Shown in pieces: positions 35,801-41,817 of a DNA stretch of 64,000 bases (position 1 is its first letter; each line of letters begins with the position of its first letter). The position numbers were made by a program, and so were the translations under genes. Source of the stretch: Mannheimia glucosida (GTDB taxonomy: Bacteria > Pseudomonadota > Gammaproteobacteria > Enterobacterales > Pasteurellaceae); the NCBI RefSeq assembly GCF_046267875.1, contig NZ_CP176502.1:186001-250000 (forward strand), given 5' to 3'. The notes under the pieces were generated by a model. It saw only the letters and a list, made by a program, of their open reading frames with translations. It was not told where the DNA came from and ran no database searches.

Positions 35801-37498
35801 ACCAGCAAAGTTATAAGTTACGCCATTGATTTCTTTGCTTGCTACAGCTTTAGCTTCTGCAACTGTTGAATGATTACCTAAAATAACAGAACCATTTGTG
35901 TTAGCAGTAACATTAGACCCCAACACAAACGTGTCTGTACCGGAAACACGGTTATTTTGACCAAATGCACCTGAGTTATCGCCAGAAACAGTGGTGTTAG
36001 CACCTACTGCTAAAGAATAATTCCCACTTGCTTCCGATTTATAAGCCATTGCAGTTGAGTAGTTACCTTTCGCATTCGCTTCATAACCAACAGATGTACC
36101 ACCTAAACCTTCAACTTTAGCATGTGAACCGATAGCAGTTGCATTATCCTTACTTACTGTTGAGTTATAACCCACAGTAACAGATTGGTTTCCTGAAGAT
36201 TTTGCCGTTTCACCAATTGCGATACCACCTGCTTTTTCAGCAACAGAGTGAGAACCAATGCTAATTACTTTTTCTTCTTTTGCGGTAGCGTTCCAACCGA
36301 TACTGATTGCATTTGCACCTGTCGCATTTGAAATATTACCGAATGCAATAGCTCCTGTACCATTTGATTTTGAATCCACACCAAATGCAATAGCACCATC
36401 ACCCTTTGCAGTAGCATTAGTTGAGAAAGCTACTGTATCGTTAGATAATGCACGGGTATTTGTACCTAATGCATAAGCATTATTCGCTTTTTCAGAGCTA
36501 TTAGCATTAACTACTGTTTTCAATTCAGGAATAGTGATAGTTGTACCGTTAGGCAAAATTACCTTACCTTCTGCATTTTCAACAAAACCACCCGCTTGTG
36601 CATTAGTACCAATTGCAAAGGCACTTTCACCATTAGTTTTTGCTTTAGTACCAATTGAGAACGCATCTGAACCTACGGCTAAAGTATTATTTTGACCATC
36701 ATAAATAGAACGTCTATTTTCTGCACCTAAACTACCATCAACAGTCTGTGGTGTACCGCTACCAATTGCAAAAGAACGGTTGCCTAGCGCTGTAGCCGAA
36801 GCACCAATAGCAAAGCTGGCTTTTTGATTTGCCCAAGATGATGAACCTATAGCAGCAGAATAATCTGCAATTGCTGCAGATTGACGCATTGCTGCAAATG
36901 AGTTAAAGCCTTCTGCACGAGCCGAAGTACCTAATGCTACAGAACCAGTATCATTTGTACGAGAGAATGGGCCTATTGCAATAGATAATGCACCACCAGC
37001 ATGAGAATAATCACCTATTGCAATACCAGAAGCTTTGCCTGCATTTTTATCTTCAGTAGCGTTAGCTTTATATCCTAATACAATTGATGAGGTAGTATTA
37101 GATTTATACAATAGTCTATTGGCATCACCACTCCCAGCTGCACCTGAGCCTTGAAGTTGATCTCTATTGTCATAAGATAAACTACCTGGGTTAAAATAGT
37201 TATATGGGTTGGTACTAGAGCTTGTTGGCACACTAGAATTTGTAGTTATTGTAGTAGCACCGCCTGTAGAACTAATACTCTCAATTACCACCGCCGCCTC
37301 TGCCGGTGTAGCAGAAAGCATAAATGCTGCCATTCCGCCGATAAGAGTAACTCCACCTAGAATGCCAGCCGCTGCTAATTTAATAGTACCGCGCTCATCA
37401 GTAGAAGAAGCAGCTTTACCTTGCGATCGAGCAAGTTCAGACACAACTTCCATTTTTTGCGTCGTTCGGTTAAAAATAACCTTAAATATTTTGTTCAT
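23804..37498 (-). CDS. Giant trimeric autotransporter adhesin with collagen-like stalk modules
   Basis: A single 4564-codon frame encodes a type Vc secretion adhesin. Residues 1-25 are an extended signal peptide region (MNKIFKVIFNRTTQKMEVVSE) followed by a hydrophobic core, with cleavage likely near AEA at 68. A YadA-like head (SxAIG repeats) spans roughly residues 130-610 and a second head lies near residues 2195-2400. The rest is coiled-coil stalk with eight DA(V/I)NGSQL neck motifs and ten modules rich in Gly-X-Y such as GKDGKDGSIG. The last ~90 residues form the trimeric beta-barrel anchor ending in Trp. It resembles the VtaA adhesins of Glaesserella parasuis in combining YadA and collagen-like repeats. 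AAAGG precedes the ATG. Near-identical modules make recombination and assembly error plausible. Confidence 0.95.
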   Translation of the reverse strand: MNKIFKVIFNRTTQKMEVVSELARSQGKAASSTDERGTIKLAAAGILGGVTLIGGMAAFMLSATPAEAAVVIESISSTGGATTITTNSSVPTSSSTNPYNYFNPGSLSYDNRDQLQGSGAAGSGDANRLLYKSNTTSSIVLGYKANATEDKNAGKASGIAIGDYSHAGGALSIAIGPFSRTNDTGSVALGTSARAEGFNSFAAMRQSAAIADYSAAIGSSSWANQKASFAIGASATALGNRSFAIGSGTPQTVDGSLGAENRRSIYDGQNNTLAVGSDAFSIGTKAKTNGESAFAIGTNAQAGGFVENAEGKVILPNGTTITIPELKTVVNANSSEKANNAYALGTNTRALSNDTVAFSTNATAKGDGAIAFGVDSKSNGTGAIAFGNISNATGANAISIGWNATAKEEKVISIGSHSVAEKAGGIAIGETAKSSGNQSVTVGYNSTVSKDNATAIGSHAKVEGLGGTSVGYEANAKGNYSTAMAYKSEASGNYSLAVGANTTVSGDNSGAFGQNNRVSGTDTFVLGSNVTANTNGSVILGNHSTVAEAKAVASKEINGVTYNFAGHDSVVAGDYVSVGSDANERQIKFVAPGEISNTSTDAINGSQLYAVMTEGSWTVKASGSNKDSKVNFGDVVDFKSSDKSVTITPNFADKENSLDFTVNVDGTTITRDATTGKLSAVAAKVEKGTNIASVDAKKDTTGITTYTINADGTTASHAESSKDYLTVTAGAKDPVTNKTNYEVKLTDKALTEFKKDDDTKTGVVANPKNSEYLTVTEHTTGTEKREGDDRTYIVSLSEKAITDFTKDTHVTGGSVVYDSQGNATATLNKNDGTTAAVTGIKNNFVTTSATDADGKKATLTRNDGGTVEIDLSKTVTTAVNEATEKGFGLTAQDGQTVKKKLGEAVEVVGGNNNINTTATDGKVKVNLNNTLDLTTGGSVTIGDTKVDQNGLTINGGPNVTKSGIDAGSKKITNVADGDVSATSKDAVNGSQLYATNQNVTNLTNKVEGGFNITADNGTPDNVKLGDTIKFTDPDANIITTVSDNQIKFALNSTLSVGGKDGKDGSIGIKGQDGENGVTINGNGTVVVGKDGQPGSIGINGKDGTIGINGKDGANATMTVEKGAPGLDGASGKDGKTGEKTTRIVYTNEKGEKEEVANLNDGLRFTGNDDDTENKHKLNSLVTVRGEGVTKEQSKTFESATGNINVKADGNSILEVQLAKNLNLTNDGSVVIGNTTVNNDGLNITNGPSVTQTGINAGDKKITNVSNGTISADSKDAVNGSQLHETNQNVTNVSNNVTKLDEFVKKGFNITADNGQEDNVQLGEKITYTSTDKNIITTVTNNQIDFALNSTLSIGKAGADGKDGTIGVNGKDGSAVVLNGKDGSIGLTGPKGENGQSATANVTVKNGQPGVDGADGKTRIIYETKDKNGNPVTEEVATLNDGLKFGANTGDVHNAKLNTQVNVKGAEGNTEWNKFDAGKNIMTQINGNNITVALAKNVNLTEDGSVTIGGTNITNEGITINNGPKITNKDGSVSVANQDGSPTKITNVKAGDVNNTSTDAVNGSQLYTVQEIANAGWNLTINEGQNSSNVKPKETVDLNNKDGNIQITKDAHNVTFALNNELTIGGPGKNGADGKDGSIGVKGADGSTGVALNGKDGSIGINGKDGANANITVKNGKPGVDGVDGTTKTRIVYETKDGPEEVATLNDGLKFVGDDNKVIAKKLNQTLNVTGGADLTKLADNNIGVVNTNDGLVVKLSKDVNLTKDGSVTIGNTTLNDSGLTIANGPSVTNTGISAGNKQITNVSSGLTNANGEKTDLANATTTNAVNVGDLKDTVNNLTNATTGGFGLTGDDKNTEVKQDLGKTIQVKGKDGVTVTANVAEKALEIALAGDVSVSGKDGKDGSIGVKGTDGKDGVTINGNGTVVVGKDGAPGKIGINGKDGANATMTVEKGAPGLDGAKGKDGKDGTQTTRIVYTNETGGKEEVATLNDGLRFTGNNEVENKHKLNSLVTIIGEGVNKEQSGAFQSAAGNINVVADGNGNLTVKLAKNLNLTDSGSVTIGGTNITNEGITINNGPKITNEGGNVKVGDVNGAPVKITNVKEGDLSETSKDAVNGSQLYATNQNVTNLSNKVAQGFNITADVGQPDNVQLGETITYTSSDKNIVTTVSDNKIDFKLSAEAVDKFTVKYFSVNSTVAENRLNDGAKGVNSIAIGPNATSVDQGAIALGTNSNANGNAAAALGVNSKAAGTQATAVGSQANATANGATAIGRETTASAGDATAVGSNANATAEKATALGVGSRAEDRAALAVGTNATASAQSAVAVGTQSVANKTFAVAVGMGAQATLESSVALGSESTVTAATPTSNATVGGITYTGFAGANENTNYVVSVGSAGKERQIQNVAAGRITSDSTDAINGSQLYAVADKLVKTGFNITADNSGLDAGAKEDNVKLGQTVKFTDPDSNIVTTVKDNEIQFSLNSTLSVGKDGKDGQPGEAGTIGVKGQDGKDGVSIKGDDGKDGTPGEATITVGRDGKDGDDGIDGKVGVNGKDGSAVVLNGKDGSIGFTGPKGADGTNGVTTTLKVVQDGQPGIAGNDGKDGESKTRIVYEKPNGEKEEVATLNDGLKFGANNGTVHNAKLNTQVDVKGAAGNTDWTKFDAGQNVMTQIAGNTITVALAKDLTGLNSATFGTDGDSTVINKDGVTIAKKDPNDATKSNVTLTEDGLSNGGNQITNVDSGLKDKDGQPVKLSEAAGDVLNNAVNVGDLKNTAENLSTNAFGLKDKEGNEFKQNLGTTAQITGDSNINTKVVDVQNPDGTTTKALEVSLNNDLSVGKDGKAGAIGVKGQDGKDGVSIKGDDGKDGVPGEASVVVGRNGADGIDGKVGVNGKDGASVVLNGKDGSIGLTGPKGADGQPGASTNIAVKDGKQGVDGTGKDGLPGDNGETRIVYKNGDKEEQVANLNDGLIFTGNNADTLNRHKLNTVVNVVGEGVDKAASAVFKSAAGNINVKADGTDKLEIQLNRELKDLTNAKFVEYKQGDDGKEVVDNTKPSTELTNKGITITPASSENGADAKPVSLTDKGLDNGNNQIVNVKSGIDGVNGQDGQPVKSVNDLTEEQLKEVGTNAANINDVRNATDDLVKTGFKITADNSKLADDAKEDTVELGQTVEYRSESGNIVTTVHDNKIDFDLANNLNVGGKDGKAGSIGVKGQDGKDDVSIKGDNGQDGTPGEATITVGRDGKDGDNGIDGKVGVNGKDGSAVVLNGKDGSIGLNGKDGKDGLTFKSADGAQGVNGKDGENGLPGQNGTTRIVYQPTDKDGNPQGEPETVATLNDGLIFAGNNDKLNRHKLNSVVNIVGEVAQGINDKESSENFKSAAGNINVVANEKDQLEIQLNRDLKDLTSAKFVEYKPGENGGKDVVDNTKPSTEITNNGMTITPAKPADGADGEVKAPVKLTQDGLDNGNNQIVNVKSGIDGINGQPGKDGKAVESVNDLTDEQLEKVGTNAANIKDVRNATDSLINKGFNITADNSELADGAKEDNVKLGETVNYTSKDKNIITTVSDNAIDFALNNNLTIGGPGKDGKDGVDGKVGVKGADGTAGVTLNGKDGSIGLTGPKGQDGKDGASATISVKDGAKGLAGNDGKDGESKTRIVYEKPDGTTEEVATLNDGLRFVGDDGKVIDKKLNETLQISGGDTDLDDLSDDNIGVVNKDGKLMVKLARNIDLTDEGSVTIGDTYIDTNVVGVGDSALTGDSLTVGGDNSITVDGNKGTIGGLTNKTFDPNNFTSGQAATEDQLKQVYDVANSGWDIAANGNNSTNVGPKGKVSFNNEDGNIIITKETTDNNVTFALNNDLTIGGPGKDGKPGKDGAIGVKGADGKTGVTLNGKDGSIGINGKDGSNGTMTFEQGKPGVDGKDGETKTRIVYETKDKDGNPVKEEVATLNDGLKFVGDDGKVITKKLNETLSITGGEKDATKLSDANNIGVVNNNGTLTVKLAKDIDLTKEGSVTIGDTTVNKDGLTIKDGPSVTKDGISAGDKKITNVQDGEISATSKDAVNGSQLYQVQEVANAGWNLTANGKDKGNVKPGATVDLNNKDGNIIITKDGNNVTFGLNNNLTIGGKDGKDGQIGVAGKDGKDGVTIKGDGTITAGRDGKDGVDGSIGATGKDGASVVLNGKDGSIGLTGPKGADGKPGASANIAVKDGAEGVDGTNGKDGLPGENGKTRIVYETKDKDGKTVTEQVATLNDGLIFSGNNEDVKNRQKLNTEVKVKGEGVDKTASENFKSASGNINVKANGTDTLEVQLAKAIDLTEDGSVTTGDTTVNNNGLTIKDGPSVTKGGIDAKGTKITNVKDGDVSATSKDAVNGSQLHNAIQNAGWDLTVDGNVAETSEQGTQRVNNNGKVTVSGGKNVVVSRKGSTVEVATSSNPEFDSVKVGGTTISSTVAKDGVNELNVAGSNNAPTRITNVAPGVKGTDAVNVNQLKGAENRLNNRISNVDKDLRAGIAGALAAGNLYHVTQPGKSMVSAGVGAYRGQGAIAVGYSRLSDNGKVGIKFSVNSNSRGDTGAAASVGYQW
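23807..24080 (-). other. YadA-type membrane anchor domain of the adhesin
   Basis: The last ~90 codons (from AENRLNNRISNVDKDL to the terminal Trp) contain a short coiled coil, the LAAGNL linker and four amphipathic strands (SAGVGAYRGQGAIAVGY, KVGIKFSVNS, GAAASVGYQW). Three copies build the 12-strand outer-membrane pore that anchors the fibre. Confidence 0.9.
24420..34570 (-). repeat. Ten stalk modules with collagen-like segments inside the adhesin gene
   Basis: Each module runs: collagen-like Gly-X-Y stretch (GKDGSIGLTGPKGADG and similar), TRIVYE/T, EEVATLNDGLKF, a neck or beta segment (SVTIGxTxVNxxGLTI), GPSVTxxGI and DAVNGSQL. The TRIVY codons occur near 24855, 25755, 26565, 27590, 28675, 29690, 31585, 32435, 33240 and 34070. 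Spacing is 0.8-1.1 kb except for a 1.9-kb gap where the second head is inserted. Confidence 0.85.
30240..30900 (-). other. Internal YadA-like head domain of the adhesin
   Basis: About 200 codons have the left-handed beta-roll head pattern (SIAIGPNATSVDQGAIALGTNS, ATAVGSNANATAEKATALG). They end in VVSVGSAGKERQIQNVAAG and DAINGSQLYAV, the same closing segment as the N-terminal head, so a second complete head and neck sits in mid-fibre. Confidence 0.85.
35660..37110 (-). other. N-terminal YadA-like head domain of the adhesin
   Basis: Repeats of the form GxxSxAIGxxAxAxG cover about 480 codons and close with YVSVGSDANERQIKFVAPG and TDAINGSQLYAV. This is the part of the fibre expected to meet host ligands. 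Confidence 0.85.
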
Positions 37499-37518
37499 AA
37501 TTTTATACCTTTAGATAT

Positions 37519-37566
37519 ATAAAAAAGCTTATTTCTGATGTTAGAATTAACCTTAGAAATAAGCTT
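37519..37566 (-). promoter_or_regulatory. Terminator-like hairpin in the adhesin leader
   Basis: In the transcript, AAGCTTATTTCT and AGAAATAAGCTT form a perfect 12-bp stem with an 18-base loop, followed at once by six T residues. The end of the T-run is about 20 bases upstream of the adhesin start codon. It has the layout of an attenuator, but the stem has few G-C pairs. Confidence 0.45.
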
Positions 37567-37980
37567 ACTTCGTAAATAATTCGGCAATTACAACCCACCG
37601 AATAAACAACTTTACTGCTCTTTATAAGAGGACAGTCATCTCAATAATAGTAAGATTTTCACTTCAAAACCTCAACAAGCTTTTAACATCTTTACAATTC
37701 TCTTATTATCAAGATAATAAAATTAACAAACCCCCTTATAAATCAAACAAATACACAGCAAATATACTTAATTTACAAATAAATACCAAACGGAAAATTA
37801 TTAACATTCTACCTATTTTTAATTAACCAATATGCAACAAAGCCATATTAATAATAAGGTTATCACTGGTTTTTATCCCTTATTTTTTATGAAAAATCTT
37901 ATAATATTGAATATTTACTCCAGTTTTAATCGAGAATTATGTTCTTTTTTATTTTGTTATTCTCTTTAGGTATAAAAAAA

Positions 37981-37996
37981 CCCGGTAAATACCGGG
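37981..37996 (-). terminator. Intrinsic terminator after the zinc-ribbon gene
   Basis: CCCGGT-AAAT-ACCGGG followed on the minus strand by seven T residues; a strong, GC-rich stem. Confidence 0.88.
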
Positions 37997-38004
37997 CTTT
38001 TATT

Positions 38005-38235
38005 TCAATGAGTTATCCAACTTGCTAGAGCGATTACCGCAATAAAAATAACTAACCAAATAAGTTGTAATTTTACGCTTTTGCGATTGATCTCCTGGTT
38101 GTGTAATCGGCGCTGTTCTAACTTTTGCCGATATATCACTAAATCGGCTTCTTTAAACGAGAAGCCACAATGTATGCAATGTTCTAAACTGTCACTAATA
38201 CGCTTTCGACACTCCGGACAACGGTGTAATGCCAT
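38005..38235 (-). CDS. Small zinc-ribbon membrane protein
   Basis: The 76-residue protein starts with a zinc ribbon of two Cys pairs (CPECRKRI and CIHCGF), continues with a charged helical segment (YRQKLEQRRLHNQEINRK) and ends in one membrane helix (LQLIWLVIFIAVIALASWI). Such proteins are widespread but of unknown function. It follows the next gene by 7 bp on the same strand and ends in a strong terminator, so the two form an operon. Confidence 0.75.
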   Translation of the reverse strand: MALHRCPECRKRISDSLEHCIHCGFSFKEADLVIYRQKLEQRRLHNQEINRKSVKLQLIWLVIFIAVIALASWITH

Positions 38236-38242
38236 AATTACC

Positions 38243-38986
38243 TCAATTTATTACTTTGCATAATCGGCTATCCGTACATTGTTCAACATGAACATGGTAG
38301 TATTGATGAGTATCACGATTGAAAAACAAGAAAGATTGATTACCTCTTATTTTTGTTCCCATAATGTAGCCGTTATCACTATTGGTGGATAATATGTAGT
38401 ATTTTTGATTCTCTATTTCGATGTAATCATAGGTAGTTCTTAGTCCGGCACGCAAATAACCAATATGCAATGAGAGCAAACTGAAATAGAGAAAAATAAA
38501 GATATTAAAGAACGCAAGGCTTCCTCCCAACAACATTTTCCTAAAATCCAGATCGAACTTGGTATTGTTCCATCTCTTACGGAAAAAGAATACGCTCACA
38601 CCACTTACAAAAATATAGATAAAAGAGATATAAATGGGCACTATCCCGGTAAATAAGTAAAAAGTAAGAATAACAGGCACTGTAAACACAGAAACCAACA
38701 CAATCACCCTTAACCAACCTAGATTTCGGAAATAATGCAGCTGAAAAACTTTATTTAGTAAACTATAACCTAGGGCATAACACAAGAATAAGATAACTGA
38801 AGTACCAAATACATAAGCTAAACTCCTCGCCATACTCCCATTGCCGATTTCGACATGCCACCAAGGGTAGCCATGAAATATGGCTTGTCCCCAACCGTAA
38901 CAGTAGGCGGTAGCAAAGCTAATAAGTGTAAAAAATGCAAGAGAAAATGAAGAATTGATAATTTTACTAATGTGTTTATTTAGCAT
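38243..38986 (-). CDS. Unidentified inner-membrane protein
   Basis: The 247-residue protein has about six hydrophobic helices in its first 185 residues and a soluble C-terminal domain (YDYIEIENQKYYILSTNSDNGYIMG...HVEQCTDSRLCKVIN) with a Cys pair, probably facing the periplasm. I do not recognise the family. It is co-transcribed with the zinc-ribbon protein. Its upstream region is AT-rich, with no recognised operator. Confidence 0.65.
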   Translation of the reverse strand: MLNKHISKIINSSFSLAFFTLISFATAYCYGWGQAIFHGYPWWHVEIGNGSMARSLAYVFGTSVILFLCYALGYSLLNKVFQLHYFRNLGWLRVIVLVSVFTVPVILTFYLFTGIVPIYISFIYIFVSGVSVFFFRKRWNNTKFDLDFRKMLLGGSLAFFNIFIFLYFSLLSLHIGYLRAGLRTTYDYIEIENQKYYILSTNSDNGYIMGTKIRGNQSFLFFNRDTHQYYHVHVEQCTDSRLCKVIN

Positions 38987-39157
38987 AACAAAAAAATGTC
39001 TACTTCCATTAAAACCTAACTATTTTTGATTACTATAATAACCCGTATTACACAAAAAACAAACATTTAATTCACACAAAATTAGAAAATTTGCTTTAGT
39101 AAGGTTGAAAATATAACTCTAAAACACGATAATAAAAAACTTCCCAGCTAGCAATAG

Positions 39158-39496
39158 CTAGACTGCTTCATCGTCAGTTTCCCCGGTACGGGTGCGGATA
39201 ACTTGTTCAATATTCGCCACATAAATTTTGCCATCACCCACTTGCCCAGAATAGGACGCATTGAGAATGGCATTGATCACTTCATCGGCTTGGTAATTAG
39301 AAACCAATATCTCCACCTTAATTTTAGGACGAAAGTCAATGCGGCTCATTTGGCTAAGCTCCTGTTCGGTATGCCCATATTGGCGTCCAAAGCCTTTTAC
39401 TTCGGTAATAGTCATTCCTTGAATACCGATTTCTGAAAGTGCATCTTGCACTTGGTCTAATTTTGAAGGTTGGATAATGGTAGTAATCAGTTTCAT
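39158..39496 (-). CDS. PII-family signalling protein lacking the uridylylation tyrosine
   Basis: The 112-residue protein matches GlnB/GlnK in length and in the fixed parts: GMTITEVKGFGRQ (28-40), GHTE (41-44), GDGKIYV (87-93) and RTRTGETDDEAV (101-112). The T-loop between is different: QELSQMSRIDF replaces the usual LYRGAEYMVDF, so residue 51 is Ser where GlnB has the Tyr that GlnD uridylylates, and Tyr46 is also gone. The start at 39496 follows AAGGA and gives the family length. No amtB or glnD is adjacent. It may sense ATP/2-oxoglutarate without covalent control. Confidence 0.85.
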   Translation of the reverse strand: MKLITTIIQPSKLDQVQDALSEIGIQGMTITEVKGFGRQYGHTEQELSQMSRIDFRPKIKVEILVSNYQADEVINAILNASYSGQVGDGKIYVANIEQVIRTRTGETDDEAV

Positions 39497-39676
39497 ATTA
39501 TATCCTTCTCTGTTTGAGTTGCCGTAAGTATAAAAAGCTATTGAGGGGTATGCAAGGTAGGAGGTATTTTCTCCGTGAAATATTCTGCCAAATTTCCTCC
39601 TCTTTGCTTCTGCCAAATCTCCCCCAGCATACAAGCGGTCACTTTTTTCAAAAATTTTGCACTTTTTTTATTTTTG

Positions 39677-39707
39677 CCCTTGAACAGCGCATTTTCGTCC
39701 CTATTTA
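39677..39707 (+). promoter_or_regulatory. Sigma-32 heat-shock promoter of dnaK
   Basis: CCCTTGAA (39677-39684), a 14-base spacer and CCCTATTTA (39699-39707) match the RpoH consensus (CCCTTGAA, 13-17, CCCCATNTA) with one mismatch. The predicted transcript starts near 39714, 66 bases before dnaK. An uptake signal lies upstream near 39630. Confidence 0.8.
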
Positions 39708-39779
39708 TGGTTTCGTCTGAACGGGAAATGCAATCCCGTTTCTTATTCAAACTGAATTTATTATTAGAGGAATCATAAA

Positions 39780-41678
39780 ATGGGTAAAATCATTGGTATT
39801 GACTTAGGTACAACAAACTCTTGTGTTGCGGTAATGGACGGCGACAAACCTCGTGTAATTGAAAATGCAGAAGGGGCAAGAACAACGCCATCTATCATCG
39901 CTTACACCGATAAAGAAACCTTAGTTGGTCAGCCGGCAAAACGTCAGGCAATTACTAACCCAAAAAATACTTTATTTGCAATCAAGCGTTTAATCGGTCG
40001 CCGCTTTACTGATGCAGAAGTACAACGTGATATTGAAATTATGCCGTTTGAAATCAGCAAAGCAGACAACGGCGATGCGTGGGTAACAGTAAAAGGCGAT
40101 AAATTAGCACCGCCACAAATCTCTGCTGAAATCTTGAAAAAAATGAAGAAAACCGCAGAAGATTTCTTAGGTGAGCCGGTAACCGAAGCGGTTATTACTG
40201 TACCTGCATACTTTAACGATGCACAACGTCAGGCAACCAAAGATGCCGGTCGTATTGCAGGTTTAGATGTAAAACGTATCATCAACGAACCGACAGCAGC
40301 AGCACTTGCTTATGGTTTAGATTCTAAGAAAGAGAACCAAACGATTGCTGTTTACGACTTAGGTGGTGGTACATTCGATATTTCGATTATCGAAATTGAT
40401 AACTTTGACGGCGAGCAAACCTTTGAAGTGCGTGCAACCAACGGGGATACTCACTTAGGTGGTGAAGACTTCGACAACCGTGTCATCAACTACTTAGTGG
40501 AAGAGTTCAAAAAAGAACAAGCGGTTGATTTACGCAACGACCCAATGGCAATGCAACGTGTGAAAGAAGCGGCGGAAAAAGCGAAAATCGAACTTTCTTC
40601 TGCACAAGAAACCGAAGTGAACCTTCCGTACATCACCGCAGATGCAAGCGGCCCGAAACACTTAAACATTAAAGTAACTCGTGCGAAATTGGAATCTTTA
40701 GTTGAAGATTTAGTAAACCGTTCGTTAGAGCCGTTAAAAACTGCTTTAGCTGATGCCGGTTTATCAGTAGGCGACATCAACGATGTGATTTTAGTGGGCG
40801 GCCAAACCCGTATGCCGTTAGTACAGAAAAAAGTGGCAGACTTCTTCGGCAAAGAACCGCGTAAAGACGTTAACCCGGACGAAGCGGTGGCAATCGGTGC
40901 AGCAGTACAAGGTGGTGTATTAAGTGGTTCGGTAACAGACGTGTTGTTATTAGATGTTACTCCGCTTTCACTTGGTATCGAAACAATGGGTGGTGTGATG
41001 ACGACCTTAATTGAGAAAAACACTACGATTCCAACCAAGAAATCACAAGTGTTCTCAACAGCAGAAGATAACCAATCTGCGGTAACTATCCATGTGTTAC
41101 AAGGTGAGCGTAAACGTGCGGCGGATAATAAATCTTTAGGTCAATTCAACCTTGAAGGTATTAACCCTGCTCCACGCGGTATGCCACAAATTGAAGTAAC
41201 CTTTGATATTGATGCTAACGGTATTATCAATGTGTCTGCAAAAGACAAAAACACCGGTAAAGAGCAACAAATCAAGATTCAAGCTTCTTCAGGCTTAAGT
41301 GATGAAGAAGTGGAACAAATGGTGCGTGATGCAGAAGCGAATGCGGAAGCAGACAAAAAATTTGAAGAGTTAGTTCAAGCCCGTAACCAAGCAGACGGTA
41401 TTGCTCACGCAACCCGTAAGCAAATTACCGAAGCAGGCGATGCGTTAAACGCAGACGATAAAGCGAAGATCGAAGCGGCTATTTCTGAGTTAGAAACCGC
41501 AGCTAAAGGCGAAGATAAAGCCGAGATCGAAGCGAAAATCGAAGCGTTAATCAAAGCTTCAGAACCGTTAATGCAAGCAGCCCAAGCAAAAGCTCAAGGC
41601 GGTGAGCAACCACAACAATCTCAAAAAGATGACGGCGTGGTTGATGCGGAATTTGAAGAAGTGAAAGATAATAAATAA
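39780..41678 (+). CDS. dnaK: Chaperone protein DnaK (Hsp70)
   Basis: The 632-residue Hsp70 has the nucleotide-binding signatures GIDLGTTNSCVAV, VYDLGGGTFDISI and VILVGGQTRMPLVQKKV, the interdomain linker DVLLLDVTPLSLGIE, and a C-terminal lid with a Gln/Lys-rich tail (VVDAEFEEVKDNK). With DnaJ and GrpE it folds and disaggregates proteins. It has a sigma-32 promoter and its own terminator; dnaJ lies 607 bp further on rather than directly next to it. Confidence 0.98.
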   Translation: MGKIIGIDLGTTNSCVAVMDGDKPRVIENAEGARTTPSIIAYTDKETLVGQPAKRQAITNPKNTLFAIKRLIGRRFTDAEVQRDIEIMPFEISKADNGDAWVTVKGDKLAPPQISAEILKKMKKTAEDFLGEPVTEAVITVPAYFNDAQRQATKDAGRIAGLDVKRIINEPTAAALAYGLDSKKENQTIAVYDLGGGTFDISIIEIDNFDGEQTFEVRATNGDTHLGGEDFDNRVINYLVEEFKKEQAVDLRNDPMAMQRVKEAAEKAKIELSSAQETEVNLPYITADASGPKHLNIKVTRAKLESLVEDLVNRSLEPLKTALADAGLSVGDINDVILVGGQTRMPLVQKKVADFFGKEPRKDVNPDEAVAIGAAVQGGVLSGSVTDVLLLDVTPLSLGIETMGGVMTTLIEKNTTIPTKKSQVFSTAEDNQSAVTIHVLQGERKRAADNKSLGQFNLEGINPAPRGMPQIEVTFDIDANGIINVSAKDKNTGKEQQIKIQASSGLSDEEVEQMVRDAEANAEADKKFEELVQARNQADGIAHATRKQITEAGDALNADDKAKIEAAISELETAAKGEDKAEIEAKIEALIKASEPLMQAAQAKAQGGEQPQQSQKDDGVVDAEFEEVKDNK

Positions 41679-41693
41679 TCTTCCGTAACTTGT

Positions 41694-41717
41694 AGGGGCG
41701 AAATATCTTTCGCCCCT
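41694..41717 (+). terminator. Terminator after dnaK
   Basis: AGGGGCGAAA-TATC-TTTCGCCCCT is a perfect 10-bp stem followed by TTTTG. Two further small hairpins follow (ACCTAGC...GCTAGGT at 41737-41757; CAGCCCCTTTGGGGCTG at 41770-41786). Confidence 0.75.
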
Positions 41718-41817
41718 TTTGTGTAGATATATACCACCTAGCTAGCCGTGCTAGGTTACGCATAATTCAGCCCCTTTGGGGCTGTGCAAGCGGTGCTTTT
41801 TAAAGGAAATTTTACAA

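Larger units (their letters stand above)
37499..38004. other. Adhesin upstream region
   Basis: This AT-rich gap of about 500 bp is the largest gap without a gene in the window. It holds a leader hairpin (37525-37566) and, at the far end, the terminator of the zinc-ribbon gene. Several AT-rich -10-like sequences exist but none stands out. No simple-sequence tract suggesting phase variation is present. Confidence 0.5.

Noticed and set aside
24100..37500. Many plus-strand open frames of 60-140 codons opposite the adhesin gene
   Set aside because: They follow from the codon bias of the repeated modules on the other strand (few stops in the complementary frame). They look alike because the modules repeat and they lack ribosome sites.
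37499..38004. Search for phase-variable simple repeats or a small RNA in the adhesin upstream region
   Set aside because: Only ordinary AT-rich sequence, one leader hairpin and the neighbouring gene's terminator were found.
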